64,000 nucleotides of DNA from Halobacterium hubeiense (GTDB taxonomy: Archaea > Halobacteriota > Halobacteria > Halobacteriales > Halobacteriaceae): positions 186,001 to 250,000 of the forward strand of contig NZ_LN831302.1 in the NCBI RefSeq assembly GCF_001488575.1, in the 5' to 3' direction. The notes beneath the pieces are model-generated. The model was given only the letters and a program-made list of their open reading frames with translations. It did no database searches and was not told where the DNA came from. This document shows, piece by piece, positions 26,825-35,717 of this stretch. Both the position numbers and the translations under genes were made by a program. Each line of letters starts with the position of its first letter. The first letter of the stretch is position 1.

Positions 26825-27214
26825 ACCGCAGTCCCACCCACCACACCTTTTTCGTTCACGTACGACGCTTCCAGCCGAGCACAGCCCTCGCTAACCGCCG
26901 CAGCATGAACCCAGGCACTCCGGTGAACCTGGCCGTCTCGGCTGAACAGGCGCAATCTCACGCCGTTCACGGTATGGATGCGTGCCGTCATTCCGTGGAA
27001 CAACCGGCCATTCAACTGCCTATGGACCTCCCTGAGTCCGAAAGAACTAGAAGTCCGATAAGTAGACTACAAACCTGAAACGCCCACTGCTCCGGATTCC
27101 ACCGCCTTCAGCCCGAGGAGGATAGAAATCTCTTGTGAGGGATCGGTCAGAATGGGCGTCCACGCTGAATCCTCCCTGTTTACGGGTGGGTAGTTCGGGT
27201 TCACACACGAGCCG
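26825..27214. other. Intergenic region with IS-end-like debris
   Basis: No supported gene. A reverse frame of 72 codons (26797-27015) has somewhat coding-like composition but no recognisable family and would overlap the S-layer terminator. A segment near 27168-27190 (GAATCCTCCCTGTTTACGGG) looks like a decayed IS hairpin end. Confidence 0.35.
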
Positions 27215-28046
27215 ATGCAGGCTATCGGTATCGCTGCCAGGCAGGGGACACGCATGGGGCCGTTAACAGATGGGCGACCGAAGCCGTTGCTGCCGGTCGC
27301 TGGGAAACCGATTCGCGAGCACGTGCTTGACGCCGCCGCGCCGTACGTCGACGGCTACGTCGTGGTCGTCGGCTATGAAGGCGACCAGATTCGGGCCCGC
27401 GTCGGCGACACGTATCAAGGGTTCCTGGTTGAGTACGTCGAACAGGCCGACCAACTGGGGACCGCACACGCCGTTGGCCAGGCCGAACCGTTCGTCGACG
27501 AGGACGCACTCGTGCTGAACGGGGACGTCTACGTCACGGACGCGCTCGTCGAGCGTCTCGCAACACAGCCGGGAACGATGGCGGTGATGTCTGTCGAGAA
27601 CCCGCGCTCGTACGGCGTCGTCGAACTCGACGGCGAACGCGTGACCGGCATCGAGGAGCAGCCGCTTCCCGAACTCGCGAAGTCACAGTTCATCAACGCG
27701 GGCGTGTACACGTTCGACCCGAGCATCTTCGCGACCCGCTAGACCGAGAGTCACGGCGAGCAGGCGTTGACGGACACGCTCTCGCTGCGCTTAGACGACC
27801 AGCCGATTCGCGCCGTTCAGTACCGTGGCCGCTGGCTCGACGTCTCGGAACCGTGGGGCCTCCTCACTGTCAACGACGCGCTCATTGCTGACCGCGAGCC
27901 CGAACAGCCACAGCACGCAGCTATCGACGACTCAGCCGTCATCGCTGACGAGACCGTGGTCGGGGACGACGTGGTCGTCCACTCGCAGGCGGCAGTGATC
28001 AGCGGGGTGACCGTGGGTGACAACGTGAGCGTTGGCGCCGGCGCCG
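27215..28046 (+). pseudogene. Sugar nucleotidyltransferase with in-frame stop and lost C-terminus
   Basis: The N-terminus (MQAIGIAARQGTRMGPLTDG, RPKPLLPVAGKPI) is the signature of glucose-1-phosphate thymidylyl/uridylyltransferases (AglF or GlmU-like), which make nucleotide sugars for glycan synthesis. Here GEGTRMRPLT of active relatives has become RQGTRMGPLT. Metal-binding LVLNGDVYV is still visible. A TAG at 27740-27742 interrupts the frame, which then continues in the same phase (TESHGEQALTDTLSLRLDDQ, WLDVSEPWGLLTVNDALIAD) into a hexapeptide-repeat domain (GDDVVVHSQAAVISGVTVGD). At about 28046 it ends abruptly against an opposing aglB fragment. Loss of consensus residues, the stop and the truncation agree on a pseudogene. 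Confidence 0.8.
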
Positions 28047-28499
28047 GCATCCAGCATCGAGAGAACGAGATACCGGTAGTAGTAGGGGTTGTTGCCGAGC
28101 AGGACAACGTGCTCGCCGCGGAACACGCGCGGGTAGACGAAGACGCGGAACGCGACGACGACGAGCAAGCAGGCTGTGATAGCTCCCAGTACGTGCCGGG
28201 GAACGTCCAGTCGCGACATGTGGGGCCCGGAACCGGCCTGCGGTGTCGTCGCTGTCTGTGGGTTCGATATCCCCGAGCGCCACGCGGACGGCGTGCCGGT
28301 CCGCAAGGCGGTACCCAGCGGCCGTCTCAACGATGATGTCGTGAGCGACGAGTTCGCCAAACGTCCCCGACCCAAGTGGGCTGTCGTCGAATGTCGCCTT
28401 CTCCTGTTTGTGGTCGGTCTCGACGGGTGTCGGAAGCGCACCGGCCAGCTCGGAGTCGTTGTTGAGGCGGGCCGTAGTCTCCTCGCGGACATCGGTCAT
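28047..28499 (-). pseudogene. aglB: N-terminal fragment of oligosaccharyltransferase aglB, frameshifted
   Basis: The reverse strand starts MTDVREETTARLNNDSELAG and contains a cytosolic winged-helix-like region (SPLGSGTFGELVAHDIIVET). Near 28225 the reading shifts frame into SRLDVPRHVLGAITACLLVV, then FRVFVYPRVFRGEHVVLLGN and NPYYYRYLVLSMLD. The first membrane helix followed by an acceptor-binding loop with N-x-P-Y-Y-Y-R is the start of the STT3/AglB family, which transfers glycans to S-layer asparagines. Everything after the first loop is missing because the nucleotidyltransferase fragment begins at about 28046. The membrane-loop assignment is strong; the N-terminal extension is from memory of haloarchaeal AglB variants. 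Confidence 0.75.
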
Positions 28500-28661
28500 T
28501 GGCTTGACGGACGCTAATCTGCAGGCTACTGTGTTTGACTGTGAGTAGCCTCAGGCAACGCAGGCCAAGTGTCTCGTTGACTACCGCGGTTCCCCTCTCC
28601 CCTCTTCTTGTCCGTGGACTGCGCTCGTATTTGACCCGAATCAGTCCGCTTTGCAGTTGGC

Positions 28662-29003
28662 TCAGGGGGAGAGCAGGTTGGTGCCGCCGTCGTCAGTGGG
28701 TGGAGCGCGGTCGGCGTCATCCAGCTGGTCGTCGAGTGCCGCTGGATCGACGGCCGTGGTTACGGCGTCGAGGATGCGTTCGCGGCGTCGAACAGCGGCC
28801 GCATCCGCATCGTAGAACCGGACGTACTCCGCGCGCGTGTGCTTATGAAATGCATGCTTGATCGCGAAGTACCCCTCCGGGACGTGGCCGCCACAGATCT
28901 CACACTCGTGGCTCGCGTGGTCGGTGACCTGATGTGCCAGCAGCGCCTCAACGGTGTCGAATACGATCCCGCAGTCAACGATTCCACACTCCCACGCAGA
29001 CAT
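28662..29003 (-). CDS. Zinc-finger protein (haloarchaeal DUF7565-like), 113 aa
   Basis: Two zinc-binding sites appear in the first 60 residues: WECGIVDCGIVFDTVEALLA plus HQVTDHASH, a C2H2-like finger, then ECEICGGHVPEGYFAIKHAF plus HKHTRAEYVRFYDAD. The pattern matches a small conserved haloarchaeal zinc-finger family. The C-terminus is acidic and disordered. Start ATG at 29003. It lies between the decayed glycosylation genes and S-layer gene 2, reading away from the latter. Function is unknown; nucleic-acid or protein binding is likely. Confidence 0.75.
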   Translation of the reverse strand: MSAWECGIVDCGIVFDTVEALLAHQVTDHASHECEICGGHVPEGYFAIKHAFHKHTRAEYVRFYDADAAAVRRRERILDAVTTAVDPAALDDQLDDADRAPPTDDGGTNLLSP

Positions 29004-29110
29004 AGCGAATCCTATCGTGATAACGTAGATTAAAGCTTTGCTTGGGCGGCTCTCCGGGCTCGTGCTCGGTGGCTTCGTTGTTCCTCGATTGTGTTTCCGG
29101 TGTGAGCCGC

Positions 29111-29206
29111 TCAGCTCTGGCGCCTGGCGTCGGAGTACCCCTTGCGTTTCGCTGCGGCGTGGGACGCAATCTGTTCCATACGCAATACCGTGGTAATTTG
29201 TGTCAT
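29111..29206 (-). CDS. Possible 31-aa microprotein
   Basis: The reverse strand has ATG at 29206 followed by TQITTVLRMEQIASHAAAKR and KGYSDARRQS, then a stop. It is basic and helical, and its start is only about 30 nt from the S-layer 2 promoter on the other strand. No family is recognised, and an accidental frame is equally possible. Confidence 0.25.
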   Translation of the reverse strand: MTQITTVLRMEQIASHAAAKRKGYSDARRQS

Positions 29207-29237
29207 GGTGGCTTGTAGCGGCCGATACAGACAGAAA

Positions 29238-29378
29238 GCATTTACCAACGGATGCTCATAGTTGCGGGTACCCCTACCCGAACGGCGGCTGTGAAAACCC
29301 CGATTCACCGTTTCGGCGGAATCAGGTGGAAGCGGTCGTCTGGTCCGACTGGAACCGATCCAGTCACGAAGACAACAC
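29238..29378 (+). promoter_or_regulatory. Promoter and 5' leader of S-layer gene 2
   Basis: AGAAAGCATTTACC (about 29233-29246) and CCCCTACCCGAACGGCGGC (29271-29289) repeat the spacing seen before S-layer gene 1, implying a leader of about 110 nt. A hairpin at 29302-29323 (GATTC...GAATC with inner CCG/CGG) occupies the same position as the one in gene 1 but has different sequence. Confidence 0.55.
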
Positions 29379-32264
29379 ATGACTGATACAACAAATAAGC
29401 TCCGCGCGGTCTTCCTGACTGCGCTGATGATCGGCTCCGTATTCACGGCCGGCATCGCGTTCACAGGAACTGCCGCCGCGGCAAATGCATCCAGCCCAAA
29501 CAACATCCAGGTTGGTGGGCAGGACAGCATTGAGCTGAGCGAACCGACTACGCAAACAGAAGATGTCACGTTCGACATCAGCAACCTGAACCCGGACAAC
29601 TCCGGTCAGACCGTCGAATTCACGGTGTCCCTTGACGCCGCTAACTTCGAATTCAGTGACGCTAACCAGGTTCAGGTTAGTAACGATGTTTCGATTAGCC
29701 AGAATGAGCAGGTGAACGGTAACGGCGAAATCACGTTCAACCTGGAGCCCAGCAGTAGCGGCGTTGATGCTGGCACGATCACCGTTGATGGTGCCGTCAT
29801 CGACGCGACCGCTGCTAGCGCTGGTGCTTCCTCCGACGTGACGGTTACCGTCGACGACTCTGGCGCAAACGATGACACTACGGCCTCTACCACCCTCAGC
29901 AGCGCGGTGACGGTTGCTGAGTCGACTGGTCCGGCAGACGGTCGCTCCGACTCGGACGGCGACGGTAAGTACGAGACCGTCGGTCCGAACTCGGTTGTCT
30001 ACCAGGGTGAAGGCGACCTCGACTTCGCCAATGACCTGAGCGCAAGCAGCTTCGAGCGCGCAAGCGGGTCCAACGAGGGCGTCCCGCTCGAGATGCCGAT
30101 CCCGTCCGACCAGACGACCGGTACCTATGACGGTCCGTCCCCCTTCGGTAACGGCGGCCTGACCGTCTCGACGCCGCGTGTCACGACCCTTGAAGTTCAG
30201 AACAACGCCGGTTCTGACGTCAGCGGCGGTATCCTGAACACGAATCAGGACAACGCCGTTGTTGAGGTCGAGTACAACTACGACAACGCTGAAGACATCG
30301 AGCTGACCGTCGAAGATGAAGACGGTCTCGATGTCACCGACGAAATCGTTGACAGCGCCGCTACGCGTAACGGCGACGGTTCGATCGCGATTAACCCGTC
30401 CGCTGTTGACGCTGGCGAATACACCTTCGAGGTTGCTGGTGTTGATGACCTCGACTTCGGTGATGCTTCCGAGAGCGTCTCCGTGACGATTTCGTCCTCG
30501 CAGACGGCTTCCCTCAGCCTCGCTGAGGACGAAGTCGTGCAGGGCGCAAACCTCCAGTACACGGTTGAAAACAGCCCGGAAGGTAACTTCCACGCAGTCA
30601 CAGTCGACTCCAGCGACTTCCGCGACGGCGTCTCCACCGAGAACGTCGCGAACCTCCTCCGCAACGTCGGTGACACCACCGAAACGGGTGTCGTTAACGA
30701 CAACGGCGCAGTCGAGACCGACCTCGAAAACGCGGACATCGACAACGTTGACTACGCGTACGCAATCGTCGAGATCGACGGCGGGAACGGCGTCGGCTCG
30801 ATCGAAACGCAGTACCTCGACGATTCGTCCGTCGACGTTGACCTCTACCCGGCATCCGCTGACGCAGCTGATGATGGGTACGCACCGGACGGTAGCCTCG
30901 ACAACGTGACGACGCTGAACGGCCTCGAGACTGACGACGACGAATCCTTCGAAGTCACTGAAGGTGAAGTCTCGCTCGACAGCCCGACCGGCACGTACGT
31001 TGTTGGCTCCGAAGTTGACATCAACGGGACGGCCAACGAGGGCACCGACGAGGTCGCTCTCTACGCCCGTGACAACAACGACTTCGAACTCGTTACCATC
31101 GACGACGATCGCACGATCGAAGTCGACAGCGACGATACCTTCGAAGAAACGGACGTCGTGATCTCGGGTGACACTGACGGTAACAACCTCCTCTCGCTGC
31201 CGGGCACGTACCGCCTCGGCATCATTGACGCGACCGACGCTGACACGAACAGCGACGGGACCGTCGAAGACACGCTCACCACGTCCGACTTCAACAGCGG
31301 TATCAGCAGCACGTCCTCGCTGACGGTGACTGATACCGAGCTTAACGGTTCGTTCGTTACGTACAACGGCCAGATCGCCAGCGACGACGCGCAGGTCGAC
31401 GTTGAGGGCACCGCGCCCGGCAAGGACGAACTGGCTGTTGCGTTCGTGGACTCCCGCGGGAACGCGGAAGCCTACGACATTACGGTTGACAGCGACGGGA
31501 CCTTCACCGAGGAGGACCTCGACATTAGCACCCTGAACGAGGGTAGCGTCTCCGCGCACATCATCTCGTCCGGTCGCGACGGCGTCTTCGGTGACGGCGT
31601 CGAGAACTCTGCATCCGCGTTCGCGGACACCATTATGGGTGACTACGCGAGTGGCGCAAGCACCGGCAACCAGGTTCGCGACCGCATCCTCGCGAACTCG
31701 GTTGACGACACGGCAAGCGACGACCTGATCGTCACTGAGACCTTCCGCCTGTCGGACGGCCTCACGACGATCGAGTCCGTCAGCGGTGTCGAATCCGGTG
31801 GCACCCTTACGGTTGAGGGTCAGACCAACCGCGTCCCCGACGACAACACCATCACGGTCGAGCTGCTCGACCAGGATGACGAGTCCGTAACCATCGCGAG
31901 TACGGACGAATGGGGTACGGATGGTCAGTGGTCCGTTGAGATGGACCTGGCGAACGTCGAGCCTGGTGAGTACACACTCGAGTCCGACGACGGTGACAAC
32001 ACCGACCGTCAGGACATCGAGATCGTCGAAGAATCCCAGGAGACCACCCAGCAGCCGACCACGCAGACTACCGAGGAGCCGACCACGCAGGAGCCGACGA
32101 CCACCGAGGAGTCGACGACTGCAGCGCCGACGACCACCGAGGAGTCGGCCGGCACCACGGAAGACACTAGTGGCGAATCCGGTAGCGGCATCCCCGGCTT
32201 CGGCATGGGCATCGCGCTCGTTGCCGTGCTCGGCGCCGCGCTGCTGGCGCTCCGCCAGAACTAA
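29379..32264 (+). CDS. csg: S-layer glycoprotein 2 (PGF-CTERM), 961 aa
   Basis: The protein opens with the signal MTDTTNKLRAVFLTALMIGS (cleavage near TAAAA, about residue 36). It continues with an N-terminal beta domain different from gene 1 (VTFDISNLNPDNSGQTVEFT). The shared core starts at NSVVYQGEGDLDFANDLSAS and VTTLEVQNNAGSDVSGGILN. A Thr/Glu/Pro-rich stalk (TTQTTEEPTTQEPTTTEEST) precedes SGIPGFGMGIALVAVLGAAL plus ALRQN. P-G-F, the hydrophobic helix and the final basic residue form the archaeosortase recognition tail. It is closer to the H. salinarum protein in length than gene 1. The last 115 bp with the terminator hairpin are identical to gene 1. Very strong codon bias suggests high expression. 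Confidence 0.95.
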   Translation: MTDTTNKLRAVFLTALMIGSVFTAGIAFTGTAAAANASSPNNIQVGGQDSIELSEPTTQTEDVTFDISNLNPDNSGQTVEFTVSLDAANFEFSDANQVQVSNDVSISQNEQVNGNGEITFNLEPSSSGVDAGTITVDGAVIDATAASAGASSDVTVTVDDSGANDDTTASTTLSSAVTVAESTGPADGRSDSDGDGKYETVGPNSVVYQGEGDLDFANDLSASSFERASGSNEGVPLEMPIPSDQTTGTYDGPSPFGNGGLTVSTPRVTTLEVQNNAGSDVSGGILNTNQDNAVVEVEYNYDNAEDIELTVEDEDGLDVTDEIVDSAATRNGDGSIAINPSAVDAGEYTFEVAGVDDLDFGDASESVSVTISSSQTASLSLAEDEVVQGANLQYTVENSPEGNFHAVTVDSSDFRDGVSTENVANLLRNVGDTTETGVVNDNGAVETDLENADIDNVDYAYAIVEIDGGNGVGSIETQYLDDSSVDVDLYPASADAADDGYAPDGSLDNVTTLNGLETDDDESFEVTEGEVSLDSPTGTYVVGSEVDINGTANEGTDEVALYARDNNDFELVTIDDDRTIEVDSDDTFEETDVVISGDTDGNNLLSLPGTYRLGIIDATDADTNSDGTVEDTLTTSDFNSGISSTSSLTVTDTELNGSFVTYNGQIASDDAQVDVEGTAPGKDELAVAFVDSRGNAEAYDITVDSDGTFTEEDLDISTLNEGSVSAHIISSGRDGVFGDGVENSASAFADTIMGDYASGASTGNQVRDRILANSVDDTASDDLIVTETFRLSDGLTTIESVSGVESGGTLTVEGQTNRVPDDNTITVELLDQDDESVTIASTDEWGTDGQWSVEMDLANVEPGEYTLESDDGDNTDRQDIEIVEESQETTQQPTTQTTEEPTTQEPTTTEESTTAAPTTTEESAGTTEDTSGESGSGIPGFGMGIALVAVLGAALLALRQN

Positions 32265-32277
32265 CGAATCACGACCT

Positions 32278-32325
32278 GACCGCCCGTAAGGTGGTCTCCC
32301 GACTCAACGCGGATTCTTTCTTTTG
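32278..32325 (+). terminator. Hairpin plus T-rich tract after S-layer gene 2
   Basis: GACCGCC-CGTAA-GGTGGTC (32278-32296) is followed by a TTCTTTCTTTT tract (about 32315-32325). Oligo-T downstream of a strong gene is the usual archaeal termination signal. Confidence 0.6.
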
Positions 32326-32740
32326 CGCGCTACGCCCCGTAGCGACGGCGCTATCGCTACAACTGTCGGCCAAGTAATTTGCTACGCATACTCCCCGCCC
32401 GCTCCACAGCCTCGCTGTATCGCCACCAACACGCCTAGTGTCGCTTGAGCTGTCTCACCCCGTAGCGTCCACCGTTCTCCTCGCTAGAACTCACGGCTAT
32501 CCACGGCGTGCGAGACGCCCGTGGATGCATCAACCGAACTGGCGGCAGTCAACCGCCGGCAGGACCGCGACGTGGATTTCGGGCTGCTCGACGACACCCT
32601 CCTTTCGGGTGGCAAAAAGATAACCCGTTGCCACCCATATAGCCTGACACGACCGCCCAACCCTAACTCATGGCCCACCACACCGCAACGTCGACGACCT
32701 GCAGCATCTACCCGGTCGCACTCGGCCCAACCGGAGACAA
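32326..32740. other. Intergenic region between S-layer gene 2 and the next surface operon
   Basis: A short perfect palindrome (CGCTACG-CCC-CGTAGCG) lies near 32330. The rest has no coding signal on either strand. The TATA-like box for the gene at 32741 may be CCATATAGCC near 32635. Confidence 0.4.
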
Positions 32741-33913
32741 ATGAGCGCAGTCACTCGCTCTGCTGCGACGATTGTAGCCGCGCTCGTCGTGCTCTCGCTG
32801 GTGACTGCAGCACCCGTCACCGCCCAAACGGCGGACGAGACTGCCTCCGTCACCATCGGCCAAATCAATGTCGAGCCGGCCAACCCCACGACCGACTCGC
32901 GAACCGTGCTCACGCCCACGATCACGAACTCCGAGACGGCGACCGGCAGCGCGAAGCTCACGGAAGTGAGCATTCGCAGCGGCTCGGTCCTCAACACCGC
33001 GGACAACCTCGGCCGACTCGGCGCCGGGGATTCGACCGAAGTCCCGCTCGCTCACACCTTCGACACGCCCGGCGAGCGCCGCATCACCGTCTCCGCGCGT
33101 GGCACCAACCCCGACGGCAGCGTCTTTGTCGTCCAGAAATCCGTCTATCTCACCGTCGACGACCGTTCAACGGATGTCGACATCTCCGCGCGCGCCCAAT
33201 CCGTGAACGGCTCGACGGGCGTCGCTGCGACGCTCACGCAGTACGGCACCGTCCCCGTCGAATCCGGCGAGATCCAGCTCCGATCACAGGGCGAGACCGT
33301 CGACCGCGCCCCTCTCTCGAACGTCTCCGGCAGCCAATCACAGACCGTCACGTTCGACGGCGACACCATCCCCGCGGGCGAACTCACCGTCCGCGCCCAG
33401 TACACGCTCACCGACGAATACCAGAGCCGAAGCACGGCGACGACGCTCCAGTACAACCCACAGCGTGCCGCCGACATGGCGCTGACCGCCATCGAAACCA
33501 CCGCCCGAGGAACGACGTACACGATCAGCGGTGATGCGTCGAACCTCGGCGGCGCCGACGCCAACGCCGTGCTCATCGACGTTGCCGCGGCTGAGGGGCT
33601 CTCTGCGAACGGCGGTTACTTTGTCGGCACCGTCGAAACCAGCGAGTTCGCTACCTTCGACCTCACCGTCACCGCCGACTCCCCAGTTGAGACGGTGCCC
33701 GTCCGCGTCAACTACTCGGCCGACGGCGAGCAGTTCTCCGAAACCGTCACCGTCGACGTGAGCGACACGAATGCGGGCCTAACTGTCGACCGCGATCCCC
33801 GCCCACAGTCCGGCGGCTCGCCACTCGGCGGCCTCCCGGTGACCGCACTCGCGGTCGGCGTCCTCGTTCTGGTCGGCATTGGAATCGTTGCCTACCGCTG
33901 GCGTCGCTCATGA
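32741..33913 (+). CDS. Secreted, membrane-anchored CARDB-type protein of an ABC operon, 390 aa
   Basis: A signal peptide (SAATIVAALVVLSLVTAAPV to about residue 30) is followed by repeated beta-sandwich domains of the CARDB kind (VEPANPTTDSRTVLTPTITN, ADMALTAIETTARGTTYTIS). One C-terminal membrane helix (VTALAVGVLVLVGIGIVAYR) ends in RRS. It lacks a PGF motif, so it is probably a plain membrane-anchored protein facing outside. Its stop overlaps the ATPase start (ATGA at 33910-33913), making a three-gene operon with the MacB-like transporter. By position it could be an extracellular binding or adaptor subunit. It resembles the protein at 40708-41946. Confidence 0.8.
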   Translation: MSAVTRSAATIVAALVVLSLVTAAPVTAQTADETASVTIGQINVEPANPTTDSRTVLTPTITNSETATGSAKLTEVSIRSGSVLNTADNLGRLGAGDSTEVPLAHTFDTPGERRITVSARGTNPDGSVFVVQKSVYLTVDDRSTDVDISARAQSVNGSTGVAATLTQYGTVPVESGEIQLRSQGETVDRAPLSNVSGSQSQTVTFDGDTIPAGELTVRAQYTLTDEYQSRSTATTLQYNPQRAADMALTAIETTARGTTYTISGDASNLGGADANAVLIDVAAAEGLSANGGYFVGTVETSEFATFDLTVTADSPVETVPVRVNYSADGEQFSETVTVDVSDTNAGLTVDRDPRPQSGGSPLGGLPVTALAVGVLVLVGIGIVAYRWRRS

Positions 33914-34575
33914 GCATCATCGAACTCGACGACGTGGTGAAACGCTACGAGAGCGGTGCTGAGACCGTCGAAGCGCTAAAAGGCGTGGATTTCCACGCCG
34001 ACCGTGGCGAGATGGTCACGATCGTCGGCCCCTCCGGCTCCGGCAAGAGCACGATGCTCAACATGATCGGGCTGCTCGACTCTCCCACCGAAGGGACCGT
34101 CTCCCTCGACGGCCGGAACGTGACCGACCTCACGGAAGACGAGCGCACTGAAGAGCGCCGCTCCAAGCTCGGCTTCGTCTTCCAGTCATTTCACCTGCTG
34201 CCGATGCTGACCGCCGTCGAGAACGTCGAACTCCCGTCGATGTGGGACACCACCGTTGACCGCCACGACCGCGCCATCGACCTCCTTGAGCGGGTCGGCC
34301 TTGGCGACCGCCTCCAACACACCCCCAAACAGCTCTCGGGCGGCCAGCAACAACGCGTCGCTATCGCCCGCGCACTCATCAACAAACCCGATATTTTGTT
34401 GGCTGACGAACCAACCGGGAATCTCGACCAGGAGACTGGCGGCACGATTCTCGAGGAGATGCAGCGGCTCAAAGACGAGGAGAACATCGCCGTCGTCTCG
34501 ATCACCCACGACGAACAGCTCGAACAGTTCTCCGACCGCGTCGTCCGCCTCGTTGACGGGGTGGTCCGCTCGTGA
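33910..34575 (+). CDS. ABC transporter ATP-binding protein (MacB/LolD type), 221 aa
   Basis: All ABC motifs are intact: Walker A GPSGSGKST (about residues 38-46), Q-loop VFQSFHLLPMLTAVENVELP, signature LSGGQQQRVAIARAL, Walker B ILLADEPTGNLD, and the H-loop in SITHDEQ. The sequence around MVTIVGPSGSGKSTMLNMIG and LLDSPTEGTVSLDG is the LolD/MacB subfamily, which drives mechanotransmission rather than classical import. It overlaps the genes on both sides by 4 bp and so is translationally coupled to the permease. Length is normal. Confidence 0.93.
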   Translation: MSIIELDDVVKRYESGAETVEALKGVDFHADRGEMVTIVGPSGSGKSTMLNMIGLLDSPTEGTVSLDGRNVTDLTEDERTEERRSKLGFVFQSFHLLPMLTAVENVELPSMWDTTVDRHDRAIDLLERVGLGDRLQHTPKQLSGGQQQRVAIARALINKPDILLADEPTGNLDQETGGTILEEMQRLKDEENIAVVSITHDEQLEQFSDRVVRLVDGVVRS

Positions 34576-35717
34576 GCATCCTCGCCCGATTCCCTAGCGT
34601 GTTGATGGCGTGGCGGAATCTCGGCCGCAACCGCGTCCGCACTGCACTCGCGGCACTCGGCATCGTCATCGGCGTGATGTCGATCGCGTCGCTCGGCATG
34701 GCCGGCGTCGCCATCAACCAGCAGGCGACCGCCCAGCTCGGCACTATCGCCAACGAGGTGACGATTACGCCCGGCGAAGACAACCCCGACGACGGCGTCA
34801 CACAGGAACAACTCGAGGAGATCGAGGCGCTCGTCACGGACGCAGCCGTTGTCGAGCAGAAAACCAACAATACGGACGTTTCCGCCCGTGGCCAAGACGC
34901 CCGCGTCAGCGTTACGGGCGTTACCGAAGCCGACGAACTCTACACCGTCTCGGCTGGTGAGGCGCCACCGCGACTGCAGTCCGGAGCGTTACTCTCGAAT
35001 ACGACGGCCCAGGAACTCGGGCTTGAACTCGGTGACCCGGTCGAATACGACGGCCAACTCTACCGCATTCGAGGATTACTCGAGTCCGAGAACAGCTTCG
35101 GAGCGGGTGGTGGTGGCGAGCTGGTGTTGCCGCTGTCAGCGCTCTCGGAGCAAGACCACTATGATTCGGTGACCATTATCACCGCGGGGAGCGACGACAC
35201 GGCGGCGATCGCTGACCGGATCGACGCCGCGTTCAACAGCTACGGCCGCACCGAGGACGTGCAGTTGAGCATCTTCACCAGCGCCGACATCCAGAGCGGC
35301 ATCAGCGGGTTCATGAACACCCTCGAGTTGGCGCTGCTCGGAATTGGGTCGATCTCGCTCATCGTCGCTAGCGTCGCCATCCTGAACGTCATGCTGATGA
35401 GTACGGTCGAACGCCGCGGGGAGATCGGCGTGCTGCGCGCCGTCGGCATCCGGCGCGGTGAGGTACTGCGCATGATTCTCACGGAGGCGGCGTTCCTCGG
35501 GACGCTTGGCGGCCTGGTCGGCGCGCTCGCGTCGCTGGCGATCGGCTTTCTCATGTTCGGCGCGCTCACGGGCGACCCGATGGGCGTTCTGGCATGGGCC
35601 AGCGCCCGCTATCTCGTCTACGGGTTCGCGTTTGCGGTCGGCGCGAGCGTCCTGAGCGGGCTGTACCCCGCGTGGAAGGCCGCAAACGAATCCCCCGTTG
35701 AGGCTCTCCGTGGTTGA
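34572..35717 (+). CDS. MacB/FtsX-like ABC permease, 381 aa
   Basis: Four membrane helices in the FtsX order are seen: one N-terminal (VRTALAALGIVIGVMSIASL), then a large extracytoplasmic domain (about 50-245, with VEQKTNNTDVSARGQDARVS). Three clustered helices follow: LALLGIGSISLIVASVAILN, AFLGTLGGLVGALASLAIGF and YLVYGFAFAVGASVLSGLYP. The conserved MSTVERRGEIGVLRAVGIRR lies after helix 2 and PAWKAANESPVEALRG ends the protein, both hallmarks of the family. GTG at 34572 overlaps the ATPase stop. Probably exports or extracts a surface molecule together with the CARDB protein. Confidence 0.9.
   Translation: MSILARFPSVLMAWRNLGRNRVRTALAALGIVIGVMSIASLGMAGVAINQQATAQLGTIANEVTITPGEDNPDDGVTQEQLEEIEALVTDAAVVEQKTNNTDVSARGQDARVSVTGVTEADELYTVSAGEAPPRLQSGALLSNTTAQELGLELGDPVEYDGQLYRIRGLLESENSFGAGGGGELVLPLSALSEQDHYDSVTIITAGSDDTAAIADRIDAAFNSYGRTEDVQLSIFTSADIQSGISGFMNTLELALLGIGSISLIVASVAILNVMLMSTVERRGEIGVLRAVGIRRGEVLRMILTEAAFLGTLGGLVGALASLAIGFLMFGALTGDPMGVLAWASARYLVYGFAFAVGASVLSGLYPAWKAANESPVEALRG

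Noticed and set aside
26797-27015. 72-codon reverse frame after S-layer gene 1
   Set aside because: It would overlap the terminator hairpin, has no recognised family and no clear promoter; not enough to call a gene.
27740-27742. In-frame TAG as pyrrolysine recoding in the nucleotidyltransferase
   Set aside because: This family has no pyrrolysine, and the gene has other signs of decay (altered signature, truncation).
29364-31559. 731-codon open frame opposite S-layer gene 2
   Set aside because: A mirror of the highly biased S-layer codons; the composition (many V, R, D) has no recognisable domain.
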